A DNA stretch of 64,000 nt from Chrysemys picta bellii (lineage: Eukaryota > Chordata > Testudines > Emydidae): the NCBI RefSeq assembly GCF_011386835.1, contig NC_088796.1, forward strand, positions 87,317,968 to 87,381,967, given 5' to 3'. The position numbers and the translations under genes are program-made. The notes below the pieces were generated by a model. That model was given only the letters and a program-made list of their open reading frames with translations, made no database searches and was not told where the DNA came from. Below are positions 10,380-23,563 of this stretch, in pieces (within the stretch, counting starts at the first letter, position 1; every line of letters starts with the position of its first letter).

Positions 10380-11795
10380 TATAGCACTGTGGGAGCGGGG
10401 CAGGGTCCAAGTTCATTGTAAAGGGTTGGGGAGGTGGTTGAACTTAGCCCTTCCATGAAACACAATTTTTTTGTCCTATGTACCTCTATAGGACCACATC
10501 CAAGACTCAAACAAAAGCTTTTGTGGTCTAGAGCCATCAGGTCTAAATGGAGTCTTCCTTCTGGTCAAGTCCATCAGAATTGTACATTCTCCAAGATTAC
10601 CTGTTTTATACAGTCCAGCTCAAGTAGAGACTGACCAGGTACCCAGACCCAGAATGCCTTGTTCACGTGTATATTAATGAACTTTGTACTGGACTATCTG
10701 GCACAGGGAAATTCAGTTCTGATCCATCAAACTCTGATTCACCTTGAATGAGCTTTTTGCAAGTCTCATTCACTTGAATTAGCTTTTTGCAAGTCTGTTC
10801 ATCTCAGGGAGATAATGGAGATAGTCTGCTTCACTTATGTGTATTTTCAGCTCATACCATATGGACCAAATTCTGTTCAGTTAAACCACCTCAAACTCTA
10901 CTCTATTGAGTTCAGTGACATTATGCTGGATTTACACCCATGCTATTGAAAGCAGAATTTCGTCTACATGACTTTATTCTGGCCTAAACCCATTTCCAGC
11001 TGTTTTCATGCAAACCTTGTTCAAAGCTTTCTTGTGCCATCCTGTCCATTGAGGTTTCTACCCCCACACAGCAGCTGGTTTGGTCTATTAGCATCCTGAC
11101 TGAATTCTGGTTTTTGCTTCCATTAAGTATGCCATGATTTATTTTCAGTGCTGGGATTTAGCACACAGCCAGTATTTACTATACCTGCTCTTTGCCATTG
11201 GACACCCACAGTTTTTCAGGACAGCACCATTTAATTATATTGAACATCAAAACATTTTTGATACAAGGAGTGCTTGGATATATCTTTTTTTGGACTGTAA
11301 TTGCTTTCCACCACATCTGATTAAAGGAAGGTGAATTCCTGAATAAACTATAGCTAGAGCACCACAGGGGACTCCTAATAGTACAGTCAGTTCATTTAAT
11401 CATTCCCCCTGCTTTTTCCCCCTGAGCTATGATCAGACAGCACCTTTATATAGCAAGAACTATAATGTGGCCTTTAAAGTTTAAGCAGTCATACCTTAAT
11501 TAACATTAGGGTTTTTCCCCCTCTTCTTTCCCAGCCAGCCACAACTGTTCTAGTGTCAGTGAAGGTTATTATGTTTAAGTATTAAAAAATGCCTAGCTAA
11601 ATAAGTTGGCTTATTTGCTTTTGCTGATAGTAGCAGTCCACCCACAGAGCCCTTTCAAATCTCTTCAGTGTTTTGGAAAGTGGATAAGGGACTTATTCAG
11701 TGACGCACAAGTTTTGCTTGAGCCAGGAATGAAGCGTGCATTTCATGAAATGAGAAATAACCTCAGACCACACACAGTGTAATAGCTGAACTCCA
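10380..11795. other. Intergenic, no feature recognised
   Basis: Nothing defensible on either strand apart from short chance ORFs. Confidence 0.5.
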
Positions 11796-11796
11796 G

Positions 11797-11820
11797 CTCT
11801 CTCTCTCTCTCTCTCTCTCT

Positions 11821-11860
<40 letters not shown>
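11797..11860. repeat. Compound (CT)n(AC)n microsatellite
   Basis: An uninterrupted CT run is followed by GACAC and an AC run of about 37 bases. It is probably length-polymorphic. Confidence 0.95.
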
Positions 11861-11861
<1 letters not shown>

Positions 11862-12324
11862 CCTCCTCCTAAAAAACAAGATGAAGACTGACATCTCTAA
11901 ATCCTTTAAGCATTCTTCTATAACTAACAGCAGAGGGAGGTTTTCAGAGCTTAGGTGGCTCATTGTTAGCAACAAGCCGATGAAAAAATGGATTACTACA
12001 GTATGTACATACCATGCTGAAGAGAAATCACAAAAGGCCTTCACCATCTAAACACAGCTTTTAAGAGGAGAAACTGCTAGTCCAAATGTAATTGTTAAAG
12101 CTACCTTTAGTGTAGGGGGCGATGAGGGGAGACAATTTTTTCCCCCTCTGACAATAATGCTGGTTCTGTTGCAACTTGTTTAGTTAAAATAAAATCAATG
12201 AATACTTCAAAAATTATTTCCCGGAGTAATACAGTGAAATAAAACAGAATGATCATAAGTATATTACACACAAAACTCACATCCCTTTCTCTCCGAAGCA
12301 TATGGTGTGATTGGTGAAGATAGA

Positions 12325-12326
<2 letters not shown>

Positions 12327-12362
<36 letters not shown>
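12327..12362. repeat. (AC)n microsatellite
   Basis: A pure AC tract serves as the left flank and target of the hAT MITE that follows. Confidence 0.95.
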
Positions 12363-12364
<2 letters not shown>

Positions 12365-12365
12365 C

Positions 12366-12577
12366 CAGGGCCGGCTCCAGGCACCAGCCTGGCAAGCAGG
12401 TGCTTGGGGCCGCCACTCCGGAGGGGAGCGGCACATCCAGCTATTCGGCGGCAATTCGGCGGACGGTCCCTCACTCCTGCTCGGAGCGAAGGACCTCCTG
12501 CCGAATTGCCGCTGCAGATCGCAACTTTTTTTTTTTTTTGGCTGCTTGGGGTGGCCAAAACCCTGGAGCCGGCCCTG
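12366..12577. mobile_element. hAT-type MITE inserted at the edge of a CA repeat
   Basis: A 212-bp element has terminal inverted repeats CAGGGCCGGCTCCAG (left; the same at right in reverse complement). It is flanked by perfect 8-bp duplications CACACGAC (12,358-12,365 and 12,578-12,585). The 8-bp duplication and CAGGG start define the hAT superfamily. The interior is GC-rich with a T run. Open frames across it, including the His-Thr repeats encoded by the microsatellite, are spurious. Confidence 0.92.
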
Positions 12578-12589
12578 CACACGACAACC

Positions 12590-13865
12590 TTTTCCATAGC
12601 TGCTACTCCACATCTATAATTCCAGCTCCAGGATTTAACACCTGTGATTCCCTACTTAGGGGTTTGCGGCCAATGTATGCCACTTATTTGTTGAGCAGGT
12701 CAAGTCCTTGCTCCTGTCTTAGCTCACCCCCAACATGTTCTTTGTGCTGGCCTATGCAAAGTGCTAGCTTCATAGTGTTCAGCAGGGGAGGAAGTCTCAT
12801 GCATCAGAATTGTTTGTCACGGATCAGTAATAAGACCATCCCAAACTCAGCAAATGATATGCACGCTACCACATGGCACCATATATAATTATGCATACAT
12901 ATAGAAGTGTATATAAAAATATACACACAGAAACCCAGATAATGAGTGCCAGGACCTCCAGCTATAGTTAAGGTTGCTTAACACTTTCCATTATAAGACC
13001 CTTTCTTCTGTTGCTTATAACTTTGATAAATTCCAATCGTTAACACTGAAATTTTCCATGCTTGATTGAATTTTTCTGGGAAATTTCAGTGAAAACAGGT
13101 CAGCTGTTGCCAAATATGAAGCTAAAATAGAGCTATCTTGTTCTTGCCTTGATAAAATTTCATTCAACCATTTCACTGAGGACCGATAGTGCCTCTATGC
13201 TTCAGAGCAGGATTTGAAAATTGGCAAGAGGTTACCCTCCTCTCAAGGAATGTGCCTTTTGCTATCCTTGTGAAAAGTTGCCCAAATTTGGCCAAGTTAT
13301 AAGCCTCTAATAATTTCAGGCTGCACATGGTCAATAGAGGGTTGTTAGAGGCTGGCAGCTAAATTCTCTGAAAATTCCATCTGCACTGATTGTGCTCTAT
13401 CCTCACACAACTCTGCCATGCCGACCAGACTGCACATAAACCATTCCCACAGAGCAAATGAGCATGCTCTTCCAATCCAGGGGCTGTGGAGGACTTTTCC
13501 AGAAACTTTTCCTCTTGGCAGTCAAGAGTTGCTGTGACACCAGACTTGAAAGCAGGGAAACACTCTGTTCTACATCCCCAGTGCCCAGAGATCTTTGGGC
13601 AACACAGAAAGAAGGCAGAAGAAATGGAGAAAGCCACTTGACTAGCTTGAATACAAAAGGGTGAGACAGAGGCAGGATAGAGGGTACAGTTTGAGGCCAA
13701 GAGGAGCAAAGGAAGAATGGGACAGGCTGGGGGGTAAGAGCAGAGGGGGACAAACACAGGCTGGCAGAAACAAGGCACAATGGCCTGTAGCCACTAGAGC
13801 ACAAGCTTCTAGAACTTGGACTAGAACTCAGGATTCCTGCATCTCAAATCTCAGGATCCCAGGTC
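12590..13865. other. Intergenic, no feature recognised
   Basis: ORFs of 130-140 codons on the minus strand at 13,359-13,804 overlap each other and lack any recognisable domain. No repeat could be assigned. Confidence 0.45.
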
Positions 13866-13869
13866 TTCA

Positions 13870-15550
13870 TCCAACTGTGATTTAAAAATATCCAGTGATG
13901 GAGAATCCACAACAGTCCATGGGTAAATTGGTCCAATGGGTAATTACCCTTACAGTAAAAAATGTGCTTATTTCTAGCCTGACTTCTGCTTCCAACAATT
14001 GGATCTGGTTATACCACTTTCTGCCAGACTGACAAACCCGCTATTATCAGTTTTCTCTAGGGATTCAGTATGTATTATAAACGTAAGTCATCCATTAGCC
14101 TTCTCTTTGATAAGCTAAATAGAGCTCCTTGAATCTTTAACCATACAGCATGTTTTCCAATCCTTCAATCATTTTCATGGCCCTTCTCTGAAACCTCTCA
14201 AATTTCTGAACATCCTTCTTGAATTGTGTACATCAGTACACCACAACTGGTTACAGTTTTCCACAGTAGCAGTCGCACCAGTGCCAATATAGAGGAAATA
14301 TAGCCTCTACTTGTACTTGATATTCCATAAATCCAAGAATTGCATTTAGCCCCTTTGACCACAGTGTTGCACTGGAAACTCATGTTCAACTGATTATCCA
14401 CCATGACCCTCAGGTCCTTTTTAAAGTCACTGTTTTCCAGGGTACAGTCCACCATTGTGTAAGTATGGACCACATTCTTGGTTCCTAGATTAATGATTCT
14501 ACCTTTGGCCTTATTGAAACACATGTTGTTTGCATACATACAGCTTAGCAAGTAATCTACTCAGTGATCTGTCCTCTTCATTATTCACCATTCCCCAGTC
14601 TCCTAGATATTTGCAAACTGTCAATAATGATCTTGTTTTCCCTTCAAAGTCATTGATAAAAATGTTAAATGGTGTAGGACCAAGAACTGATTCCTGTGGT
14701 TCCCCCACTAGAAATACACCTCTCTTGAGGATTCTCTGTTTATAATTACACTTTGAAACTTATCATTAGAAAGTTTTTAATCTATTTAATTTATGCTGCA
14801 TAGATTTGTATCATTGTAGTTTTTCATCAGGATATCATGTGGCACCAAGTCAAATGCCTTACAGAAGTTTATTACATGAACACTAATACCTTTATCAATC
14901 AAATTTGTAATCTTATCAAAAACACATTAAGTTAGTTTTACAGGACCTATTTTTCATTAACCCATGCTGATTGGCATCAGATTATCCTCCTTTAATTCTT
15001 TGAGTCCTACATCAGCTCTTCTAGGACATGGGATCAGTATCAGGTCAAGCCTATAACTACCCAAGTCATCTCACTTACCCTTTTAAAATATTAACACAAC
15101 ATTCACTTTCCTGCAGTCCTCGGGAACTTGCCCAGCAGTCCAAGATTTATCAACACTAATAATACAAAGAGCTCCTCAGCCTGTTCTTTTAAAACTCTGG
15201 GCTACAAGTTATCCAGATCTGCTGGTTTAAAAATGTCTGTAGCTCCTGTTCAACATCCTCCTGAGTGACTGTTGGAATGGAAAATATTTCATCATCACTT
15301 GGCTTTTACCTAAATACAGAACAAAAGTATTTCTTGAACACTTCTGCCCTTTCTGCATTACTACTGACAATTCTATCATTTCCAACCATCAGGAGTAACA
15401 GAAAGAACAAGTCCTCTCTGCAGTAATGCTTCCCTACTGTTTTTCCCCTTTCCCTTTCTTTTAAGCACATATAAGAATACTCAAAGAATCTGCTTACAAC
15501 TTGGTTGCTCCCAAATTTGTTTACAAGAACAGGTTCAGTTTGCAAAACAT
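13870..15550 (-). mobile_element. L3/CR1-type LINE, 3' portion of the reverse transcriptase ORF, degenerate
   Basis: On the minus strand the order is that of an L3/CR1 LINE. An upstream linker reads RAEVFKKYFCSVF near 15,310. A polymerase-like GEPQESVLGPTPFNIFIND lies at about 14,700-14,640 (family motif GVPQGSVLGP.LF). VNNEEDRSLSRLLAK follows near 14,580, then NNMCFNKAKGRIINLGTK, then a VMVDNQLNMS block at about 14,400. Stops and frameshifts split it, so it is inactive. It ends near 13,870 in the usual 3' non-coding sequence. The plus-strand element at 17.1-19.2 kb is a relative in opposite orientation. Confidence 0.85.
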
Positions 15551-15557
15551 GGTTAAG

Positions 15558-15685
15558 ATCCAGTCTACACTACAAATCAAGCTTAGAACATCAGATTTAC
15601 ACACATTATATTCATAACAGGGGTCAGTGACAACATGGTTGTAAACCGGTTCCCTGCACAGCTGTATTTGTAGTGTAGGCAGGGT
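15558..15685. mobile_element. Short MITE with 20-bp terminal inverted repeats
   Basis: The ends ATCCAGTCTACACTACAAAT and (reverse complement) ACCCTGCCTACACTACAAAT enclose about 90 bp. The inner 13 bases of the repeat are identical. The target duplication is unclear. It sits directly beside the 5' edge of the L3 copy. Confidence 0.65.
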
Positions 15686-15689
15686 CAGA

Positions 15690-17095
15690 TTTCTTATTAG
15701 TTCACTAGAGTCCTATTCTTCCCAATCAGGATACAAGTAACTATAAATCAATGGGGATTATTGGTATCTTTTGAAGGGGGAAGGGGAGAGAACCTGTACA
15801 CCCCTGGTGACCAAAGAGAATTAGTTGAGAAATAAGTAACTGTGAAAACTTTTCACCTGAAAGCAATGATGAAAAGAGCCATCCTCCTCCTCACAGTTGA
15901 TCTGTATTAAGGAGATGAGGTGATAACCACCATGAAACCATTTCCTTTTACGGTGAGGCTATTACAGATTCCATGTAACCAATACCTCAATTGCAATCAT
16001 GCAGGAACCTACCAGTGGAAGCTGCCCACATTCCACTCTGCCATAATCCTGTAAACACTAAATCCCCAAATTGCTCTTTACTTCCAAACCTACCCAGATG
16101 GTAATCACAGATTTCCAAGATGACAAAGGGTACCTATTTGTAATATTTGAAGGTTATAAAAAGTAGTAGTTTCTGTGAAGATCAAGCTCTTCCTTTTCAG
16201 CCAGTTTACATTCCAGCTGTTATATATACAAATCTTATTCATGACAAAAATGTATATACATATTCTCAGTGCACTGGAACTAATATTATTTACAGCTTTA
16301 TATAATACCCCTCGGTATAATATGTCATACTCTAACAGGAAAATACATACAGGAATAATCCTACTTTAAGGCATTTTCTTGTGGTGTAGGTTGACAGAGA
16401 ACTAATGCTCTTCTACAAATAAATGAGAGTTGGTGTATCAGTGAATAAATCATTTTTATACATCTATGGAAGTTTGGATTTATTTATGCATATGTCCACC
16501 TATAGAAACAAATGGGTCTGCACCCTCATTCCGATTGCTTCAGATAGCTCTGCTCATTAAAACAAGAGCTGGTTTGTGCCAATGAAGTCTCCCTATTTGG
16601 GCCCTGATCGTGTAATTGACTGCATGCAGATACACCCTTGCACCCACATGGAGTGATAAGAATAATCTAAAAGGAATAAGGTGAGCTATCATGTACCAAG
16701 TCCATCCGCTTCTACCAGCAAGTACCTTATGTTTAATGGTATCAGTCTCTGTTAAATCTAATGGTGTTCATGTGGACGTCAATCTCAATTGCCCTGATGG
16801 TATCAGAAACCAATGAGACCAACACCATCTCCACACCACATCCTGGTCTGATGTCCAACTGATTTATATCTGAGCAATGAAGAATGTCAAATGCTACTTG
16901 AGTTGGCTTGCTATCATTTGATCAAAAAACTCCCTACCTCCAGAAAGGGCTGTAAGTAAGAAGGTTGTTAAAGTCAAACATTTTTTTGAGTAAGGACCAC
17001 ATCATTTTTAAGATTTGCCAGCAGCTTGCTTGCCATTAGGGAAACTATGATAAATCCTATTAATAAAGGACCCAGGCACTATGAATGGGGAGGTG
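15690..17095. other. Intergenic, no gene; possible old repeat fragments
   Basis: No coding signal. A fragment near 16,600-16,665 (GGGCCCTGATCGTG...) resembles a known sauropsid interspersed repeat but is too short to classify. Confidence 0.4.
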
Positions 17096-17158
17096 GAAGA
17101 AAAAAAATCATCACCGATGAGAGACAAACTGGGGGAGTGGTAAATAATGAAGAGGATA

Positions 17159-17683
17159 GTATTGGAGTATTGTGTCCAGTTTTGGCCCTCCCCCCCACTA
17201 CAGAAAGGATGTGGACAAACTGGAGAGAGTCCAGCTGAGGGCAACAAAAATGATTAGGGGATTGGGGCATATGATTTATGAGGAGAGGCTGAGGGAACTG
17301 GGCTTATTTAGCCTGGAGAAGAGAAGAGTGAGGGGAGATTTGATAGCAGCCTTCAACTACCTGAAGGGGAGTTCCAAAAAAGATGGAGCTAGGCTGTTCT
17401 CAGTGGTGGCAGATGACAAAACAAGGAGCAATGGTCTCAAGTTGCAATGGGGGAGGTCTAGATTGGATATTAGGAAACACTATTTCGCTAGGAAGGTGGT
17501 GAAGCACTGGAATGGGTTACCTAGGGAGGTAGTGAAATCTCCGTCCTTAGAGGTTTTTAAGGCCCAGCTTGATAAAGCCCTGGCTGGGATGATTTAGTTG
17601 GGGCTGGTCCTGCTTAGAGCAGGGGGTTGGACTAGATTATGACCTGAGGTCTCTTCCAACCCTAATTTTCTCTGATTCTATGA
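17159..17683 (+). mobile_element. 5'-truncated CR1 LINE nested in the L3 copy
   Basis: A 525-bp CR1 3' end encodes an almost intact C-terminus of the CR1 second [37 protein letters not shown], then a segment ending [18 protein letters not shown]. It stops at a TAG and continues into the CR1 3' UTR, ending ATTCTATGA. Its frame is far better preserved than that of the surrounding L3, so it is clearly younger. The truncated 5' end and short tail are standard for target-primed reverse transcription. Confidence 0.88.
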
Positions 17684-17906
17684 CAGGTCACTGATTCAGA
17701 GTGATCTGGATCGTCTGGTAAGCTAGGTGCAAGCGAACAATGTGTGTTTTAGTAGGTCTAAAAGTAAATGTATTAATCTAGAAGCAAAGAATGCAGACCA
17801 CACTTACAGGATGCAGACTCTACCCAAGGGAGCAGTGACTGAAAAAGATTCAGGGATCATAGCGGATAATCAGCTGAACACAAACTCCCAGTGTGATGCT
17901 GTAGGC

Positions 17907-18604
17907 TAAGGGTCGGCAACCTGCGGCACGTGAACCCGATTTTTATTGGCACGCTGCTGTCAGCCGGGGTCCCGGCCGCCGGCCCCACTCAGCCCGCTGC
18001 CTGCCTGGGTAAATGGAATCCTAGGCCAGCAGCGGGTTGAGCAGGGCCGACGGCCAGGACCCCGGCTGGCAGGAGCCAGCGGCCAGAACTCCAGACCGTC
18101 AGCTGGCTGAGCCGCTCAGCCCGCCGCCAGTCTGGGGTTCCGTCCGCCGGCCCCTTGCCAATCGGGGGGTCCTGGTCCCGCTCAGCCCACTGCCGGCCTG
18201 AATGGACGGAACCCCCAGCCAGCAGCGGGCTGAATGCGGCCAGCAGCAGGGACCTCGGCTGGCAGGGGCCGGCGGTCGGAACCCCAGGCTGGCAGCAGGC
18301 TGAGTGCGGACGGTGGCTGGGACCCCGGCTGGCAGGGGCCGGCGGACAGAACCCCAGACTGGCAGCGCGGGTGGCAGATTGAACCCCAGACTGGCAGCGT
18401 GCTGAGCTGCTCAGGCCGCTGCGGGTCTGGGGTTCCGTCTGCCAGCCCTGCCAGCCGGGGTCCCTGCCGCCAGCCCTGCTCAGCCCGCTGCCAGTCTGGG
18501 GTTCTGTCAGGGGACCCCTGTAAATGTAAAATTTATTACTGGCACGCGAAACCTTAAATTACTGAAGACTTGGCACGCCACTTCTCAAAGGTTGCCGACC
18601 CCTG
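17907..18604. mobile_element. hAT-type nonautonomous element nested in the L3 copy
   Basis: A 698-bp GC-rich element has ends TAAGGGTCGGCAACC (left) and CAGGGGTCGGCAACC (reverse complement of right). Subterminal GGCACG motifs lie at both ends. Its 8-bp flanks CTGTAGGC and TTGTAGCC differ at two positions and fit an eroded hAT duplication. Removing the element restores the L3 sequence across the junction. The middle is a CAGCCGGGGTCC/GGCTGGCAGGGGCC-type quasi-repeat. The ORFs here are compositional. Confidence 0.85.
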
Positions 18605-19229
18605 TTGTAGCCAAAAGAGCCCATGTGATCCTAGGATACATCAATAGGCGACTCTATTCTTATTCAAGAGAGAGGTTATTTTACCTCTGTATTTGACACG
18701 GCTGTCAATGCTGTTGGCCTGCTGTGCCTGGTTCTGGTGCCCACAATTCAAGATGGATGTTGATAAATTGGAGAGGGTTCAGAGAAGAGCCACGAGAATG
18801 ATTAAAGGATTAGAAAACCTGCCTCACAGTGATAAGCTAAATAGTGTGAGCTCCTAATCTAACAAAGAGAAAGATAAGGGATGACTTGATTGCAGTGTAT
18901 AAATATCTACATGGGGAACAAATATTTAACAACAGGCTCTTCAATTTAAGTAGGGAAGGTTAACACGATCCAATGGCTGGCAGGTGAATCTAGGCATATT
19001 CAGACTGGAAATAAGGTATAATTTTTTAATGCTGACAATAATTAACCTTTGGAGCAATTTATTCAGGGTCGTAGAGGGTTTTCTATTACTGACAATTTTT
19101 AAATCAATATTGGATATTTTCCTAAAAGATCTACTCTAGGAATTATTTTGGGAAAGTTCTATGGCCTGTGTTATACAGGATGTCAGACTAGATGATCACA
19201 ATTATCCCTTCTGGGCTTGGAATTTATGA

Positions 19230-22220
19230 CTATGAGAGGATAAATGGGGGGTTTGGATCCATCTCACAGATGGATATTGCTTCCCATAAAGCCTGCATAA
19301 GTCAAAATCACAGAATATTCAAGTTTTCTTCTATTCCTCTGTTGAGGCTACTTTTGTTTTCCTGTGTAAGGGAAACCTCCTTCTTCAAGTGTCCCAATTG
19401 CCTATCATAATTCTAAGCAACTCAAAGCCTTCAAGATTGCATCTAACACACCAGGGGATATAATAAAAATGGTAACAGCATGCAGTTTCAGAAAGATGAT
19501 GGAACTACATCAGACACTTATGCTTATTTCTTGTAAAGCCTAAACGTGTTACTATTTCATCATATTTGTTAAGTACAGCAGCTTCCTTGCTCCAGGTACT
19601 TAAGTCAGATTTCCCATTTTAGTTTTCAGATGGCATCCAGTTACAATAAGTGCATAATGGCTAACACAGAGACAAAGTGAAGCCTATAACAGCTTCCCAT
19701 GACCTAAAGTGGAATCTGCTCCAGATCAAATTTAAGCTTATTTTCCAGTGGGCACTCATCCAGACCACAAAAACCACCACAGTTCACAGACTGCTGCTGT
19801 GTAGCTTCAGTGTCCAAGGTTTTAAAATTTCATAACATTTACTCTTCACATAAAACAATTTATACACTATATTCAAAGCAAAATCCTGGTATTATTAAAA
19901 CAGTGTTAATTTTGAGATTTCAAAGCCTACAAGCATCAGAAAATTCAGGGTTAAGGTTCCCTTGGCAGCCTTATACCCTGGCCTCCTGTAGCTACACGTT
20001 ATGATAAAGTCTTCCATTACATGACCCCATAGTACTGGGCTCTGAGACACATGCTTATCATACAGCAATTTTTCTGCTCCCGGAGAAATAATTTTTCACT
20101 AGATTTAATTTCAGTCAATGTGTTTCCGACTGTAAGATGATTACTTGTGGGCAAGAAAGAATTCCCCCACCCCATATATAGTCTATTGAAATCTTTTCTG
20201 CAACACAGGCAGGGGACTACGCATGAACCAATAGTCAGATCCAGTATTTATTTATTTACATTTATTACACACAAAGACATGTATTGCATACAGACATAGG
20301 TATACGTGCATATTTGTTTTACATGCAAAAAACCCAGCAAGAAATCTTATATCATGTTTTCAATCTCCAATTTATTTGGGCCTATTAGGTTATATTAGCT
20401 TAGTTGCAGAGGCTCTACTACAGAATAGTAAGGCAGGGTACTTACAATATGTATTTCAGATATGACTAAATAAGAAATTACAGTTTATATGACCTCTCAT
20501 GGTATTTAACAATATAACTGATCTAAAACATAGTCTATGTGTGTGACACATGCACAAAGGTGCAGAGTTATGGTTAAACAGTATCTTAATTATACATTCC
20601 TTGATTTTGACAGCTTGATTTTGCAGCCTTAGTATGGCATTAATGTAGAAGGCCATAGCTACCTGTTGTGGGACATTTATATTCAGATCCTGCATTTGCT
20701 GCTTCTTTTGGCTGAAACACTAGTGGGGCAGATTCTCACGAGCATACAGCCATCCTTACTAGCATAAAGGTGGGGGGGAGCACACAAGGACACTCTGCCC
20801 CAGCACAGGGACCTGTCAGAATGCAGGTTGGGGACTGCAGGGATTTGTCTCAATGCACTCCAGACAGTTCACATGGCCCCAAACTCCCTTCTCACTGGCT
20901 CACATAGTGGGACAAACACACAATAGGGCTTACACTGTACTAGGATTATGATGTCCTCATGTGCATTAGAGAGCTCCAGAAGGCATTCTACATCCATATA
21001 CTAGTAGCTATTCATCATCATTAAGGCAAAATGCTTGCCAGAGTTCCTCCAGGGCTGGTCCTGCTGTACACTGCCCCCCTCAATGCAGGCCAGTGTACAA
21101 TAAGCATCATAGATACCTTTATGTTTTACCTAGAATCTAATGAATGTGCCTCCTAGGTAATGGAGCCATTAGTGCAAAGATTCACATATCTTCTTTGGGA
21201 AATAACAGGAATATAAATGAAAGAATAATTTTTCATTTTCTGTTTCTCATGATTTTAAGTGTACAGCTGGAATATATTAGTAACATCTCTAAATGTTCTT
21301 ACATTAGCACTACTGGCCGATCAAAAAGTTCATCTACAATCATGTCAATACTTTAGCTCTGATTTGTTTATTTCAAGAACTATGTTACTAGCATTCAGAA
21401 TATATTTAATATTCATTTACTTTAAATGAAAACAAAATTTGGGGTACCACTATGTCCCTAGTGCAGTAAAATATATATATGAAAGATGGCCATATACATT
21501 TGTCTTTAGATTGTGAAGCATCACATTCTGACATTTAATCATAATTCCCTGCAGTCATCTGCTCTGAATCATTTAAGCACAGATTAATAAGAAGGTAATT
21601 TGGGTGTTAGGGATTTGAAGCTATTTTGCATGTACAGTGGTAGTCACTGAAGTCACAGAAACTGGATGTAATGATTTTATAAAAAGTCATCAGGAAATTT
21701 ATAGGGCTTTGTTCTGACCTGATCTATTTAAATACACAGCCCTCTAAGATGGATCGGAACTGTGCATAATATTTGGCCTGTGGCATGTCAGAAAGGCATA
21801 TGGGTGTATACTGCCATAAACAAGAATCTGGACAGGCTCAGGTTGCAAGAGGCAAACTGCATATCCTACCCCAATGCAGGCACCTGCCCCAGATAGAGAG
21901 GATTTATTCTTAGGCAGCAGGTGGCAGTACCACATTACTCTCCCCCCAACTATTGCACTTTATCCAGAGCTCCACAGAAACCCCGCTGATGGAGACTGAA
22001 TGTGGTATGTACTGAATAAGTTTGTTTCACCACTGTCTTGACCCAACCCACTTGCTGGGCAGTGCCAGATGGCTACAGTTCAGCTAGCTGAGCTGAAGTT
22101 GTAGGTGGCTTGTGCACGCTACTTTCCCACCAAACAGATTTTCCACTGCCACAGCTTGATCTTGATAGTTTATGCCATACTTAGCATTCGTAGCATATTA
22201 TAACATCTCACAATGTGTTA
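19230..22220. other. Intergenic, no feature recognised
   Basis: AT-rich to mixed sequence without coding or boundary signals I can defend. Confidence 0.45.
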
Positions 22221-22224
22221 TGGG

Positions 22225-23215
22225 ACTCACCAGTTGAGAAGTTCCCGAGGTGAAGGACAAAAACGCTTACTGCTAACATTTAACAAGCTTCTGAAGTAAA
22301 ACAGAACCCTGAAGTAGTTACGACACAGCTAAGTGTCAGGAAACTAGAACAGCAATATCCAAAACCCTCTGACAGTACAAAACAGTTATCCCCATTGCAA
22401 GGGGAAGAGAATATTAAATTCCAAACAGAAAAGGATTGGCAATATGCCACAGCAACAGCTATACCATTCTCACCAAGGTCACGTGTCATAACTGTCTCAG
22501 TTCAGGGCAATTGCACTTGTATTCCCCCTCTGTGGTCCCTCAAGGACAGACACTCTTGGTTCCTGGCTCCTAAGCCACCACCTCTTTTGGGTGGAGAGCT
22601 GTCTCTCCCCCTCCCCTCTGGGGATTTTCCACATTGTACAGTTCCCTGCCTACACTATTATCTCCAGCAAGCCAGGCTGCCTAAACAAGCCAGTGTGTGT
22701 GCTTTGCTTTCTCTGTAAAGGCTATGAACAACATAATTGCCAGCAGTTATGAACTACCTCACAGCTTTTTATAAGCAAGAATATTTATTCTGACGATGAA
22801 AGCATTACAGAGAAAACATATGAAACTAAAGTTTCCTATACACATGCTAAAAGATTACCAGAGGTCACTCATCAGTCTTATGGAGATTCAGTGGGCCAAA
22901 GTCCTTCCAACCCTTCCCAGGAAGGATTGCGGACTCCCTTGGACAGAGGGTCCTGTCCACTTACTGGATCAGACAGAAGGCCCTGAGTCCTTAAACACAG
23001 GTGATCATCCAAAAGTCCTTCAGCTGTTGGTCTCTGGAGAATCCAGTTTGAACCAGCACATGTGAGCCTCTCCAGGTGGCAGCCCTTCTTTGGATGCATT
23101 ACAGCCTGAGTGAATTTTCCCAATCACCCCACACTGTTCTAAGTTCCTGGAGGAGCTGTCGTCACCCTCCCCCATGGAATTACTTATCATCCCTGGCCCA
23201 CAATGATACATACAC
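22225..23215. repeat. Repeat-like block of unknown class (possible LTR remnant)
   Basis: The texture (CTGTCCACTTACTGGATCAG, TCCTCCAGGAACTTAGAAC on the reverse strand) reminds me of long terminal repeats in turtle genomes. I found no TG...CA ends with a duplication and no internal retroviral sequence. Low confidence. Confidence 0.25.
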
Positions 23216-23563
23216 TTAATATAGGAAGATATTGCAGGAAATTGCTATATCTATCCATATCTGGGGGTCAGTCCAACACAAGAAACAGACAGCCAAACAA
23301 AATAATACCACCGTCTAGCTCTTACATAGCACTTTTCATAAGTAGATCACAAAAGAGAACACTGGCTCAGTTTCTTGATAACATCCAAACTACTGTTGAC
23401 AGTGTTTGTGCACAGAAGAAACACAAGTCTGCTTTGTGAGCAATAATGACAACTAGAAGGAGCAGCAAACATGCCACCGTATAAGTGGCTGTTTTCAGAA
23501 GAAGTAGCAGCTGTACAATCAGAAAGCCACAGTCATTCAGAAATAACGGCTATCAATAGATAC

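Larger units (their letters stand above)
17100..19225 (+). mobile_element. L3/CR1-type LINE copy, split by two later insertions
   Basis: Three collinear pieces of one L3-type LINE are present on the plus strand. The first ends GGTAAATAATGAAGAGGA near 17,158. The second runs from GACAGGTCACTGATTCAG (17,682) to the hAT insertion at 17,907. The third resumes at GCCAAAAGAGCCCATGTGAT (18,611), includes DKLERVQRRATRMIKGLE, and ends with the typical LINE 3' sequence GATGATCACAATTATCCC... near 19,220. Joined across the insertions the pieces follow the same order as the minus-strand copy at 13.9-15.5 kb. The copy is degenerate and non-coding. Confidence 0.82.

Noticed and set aside
12107..12888. ORFs up to 193 codons on both strands, with His-Thr or Val-Cys repeats
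   Set aside because: They are produced by the CA microsatellite and the GC-rich hAT MITE; no start context or domain.
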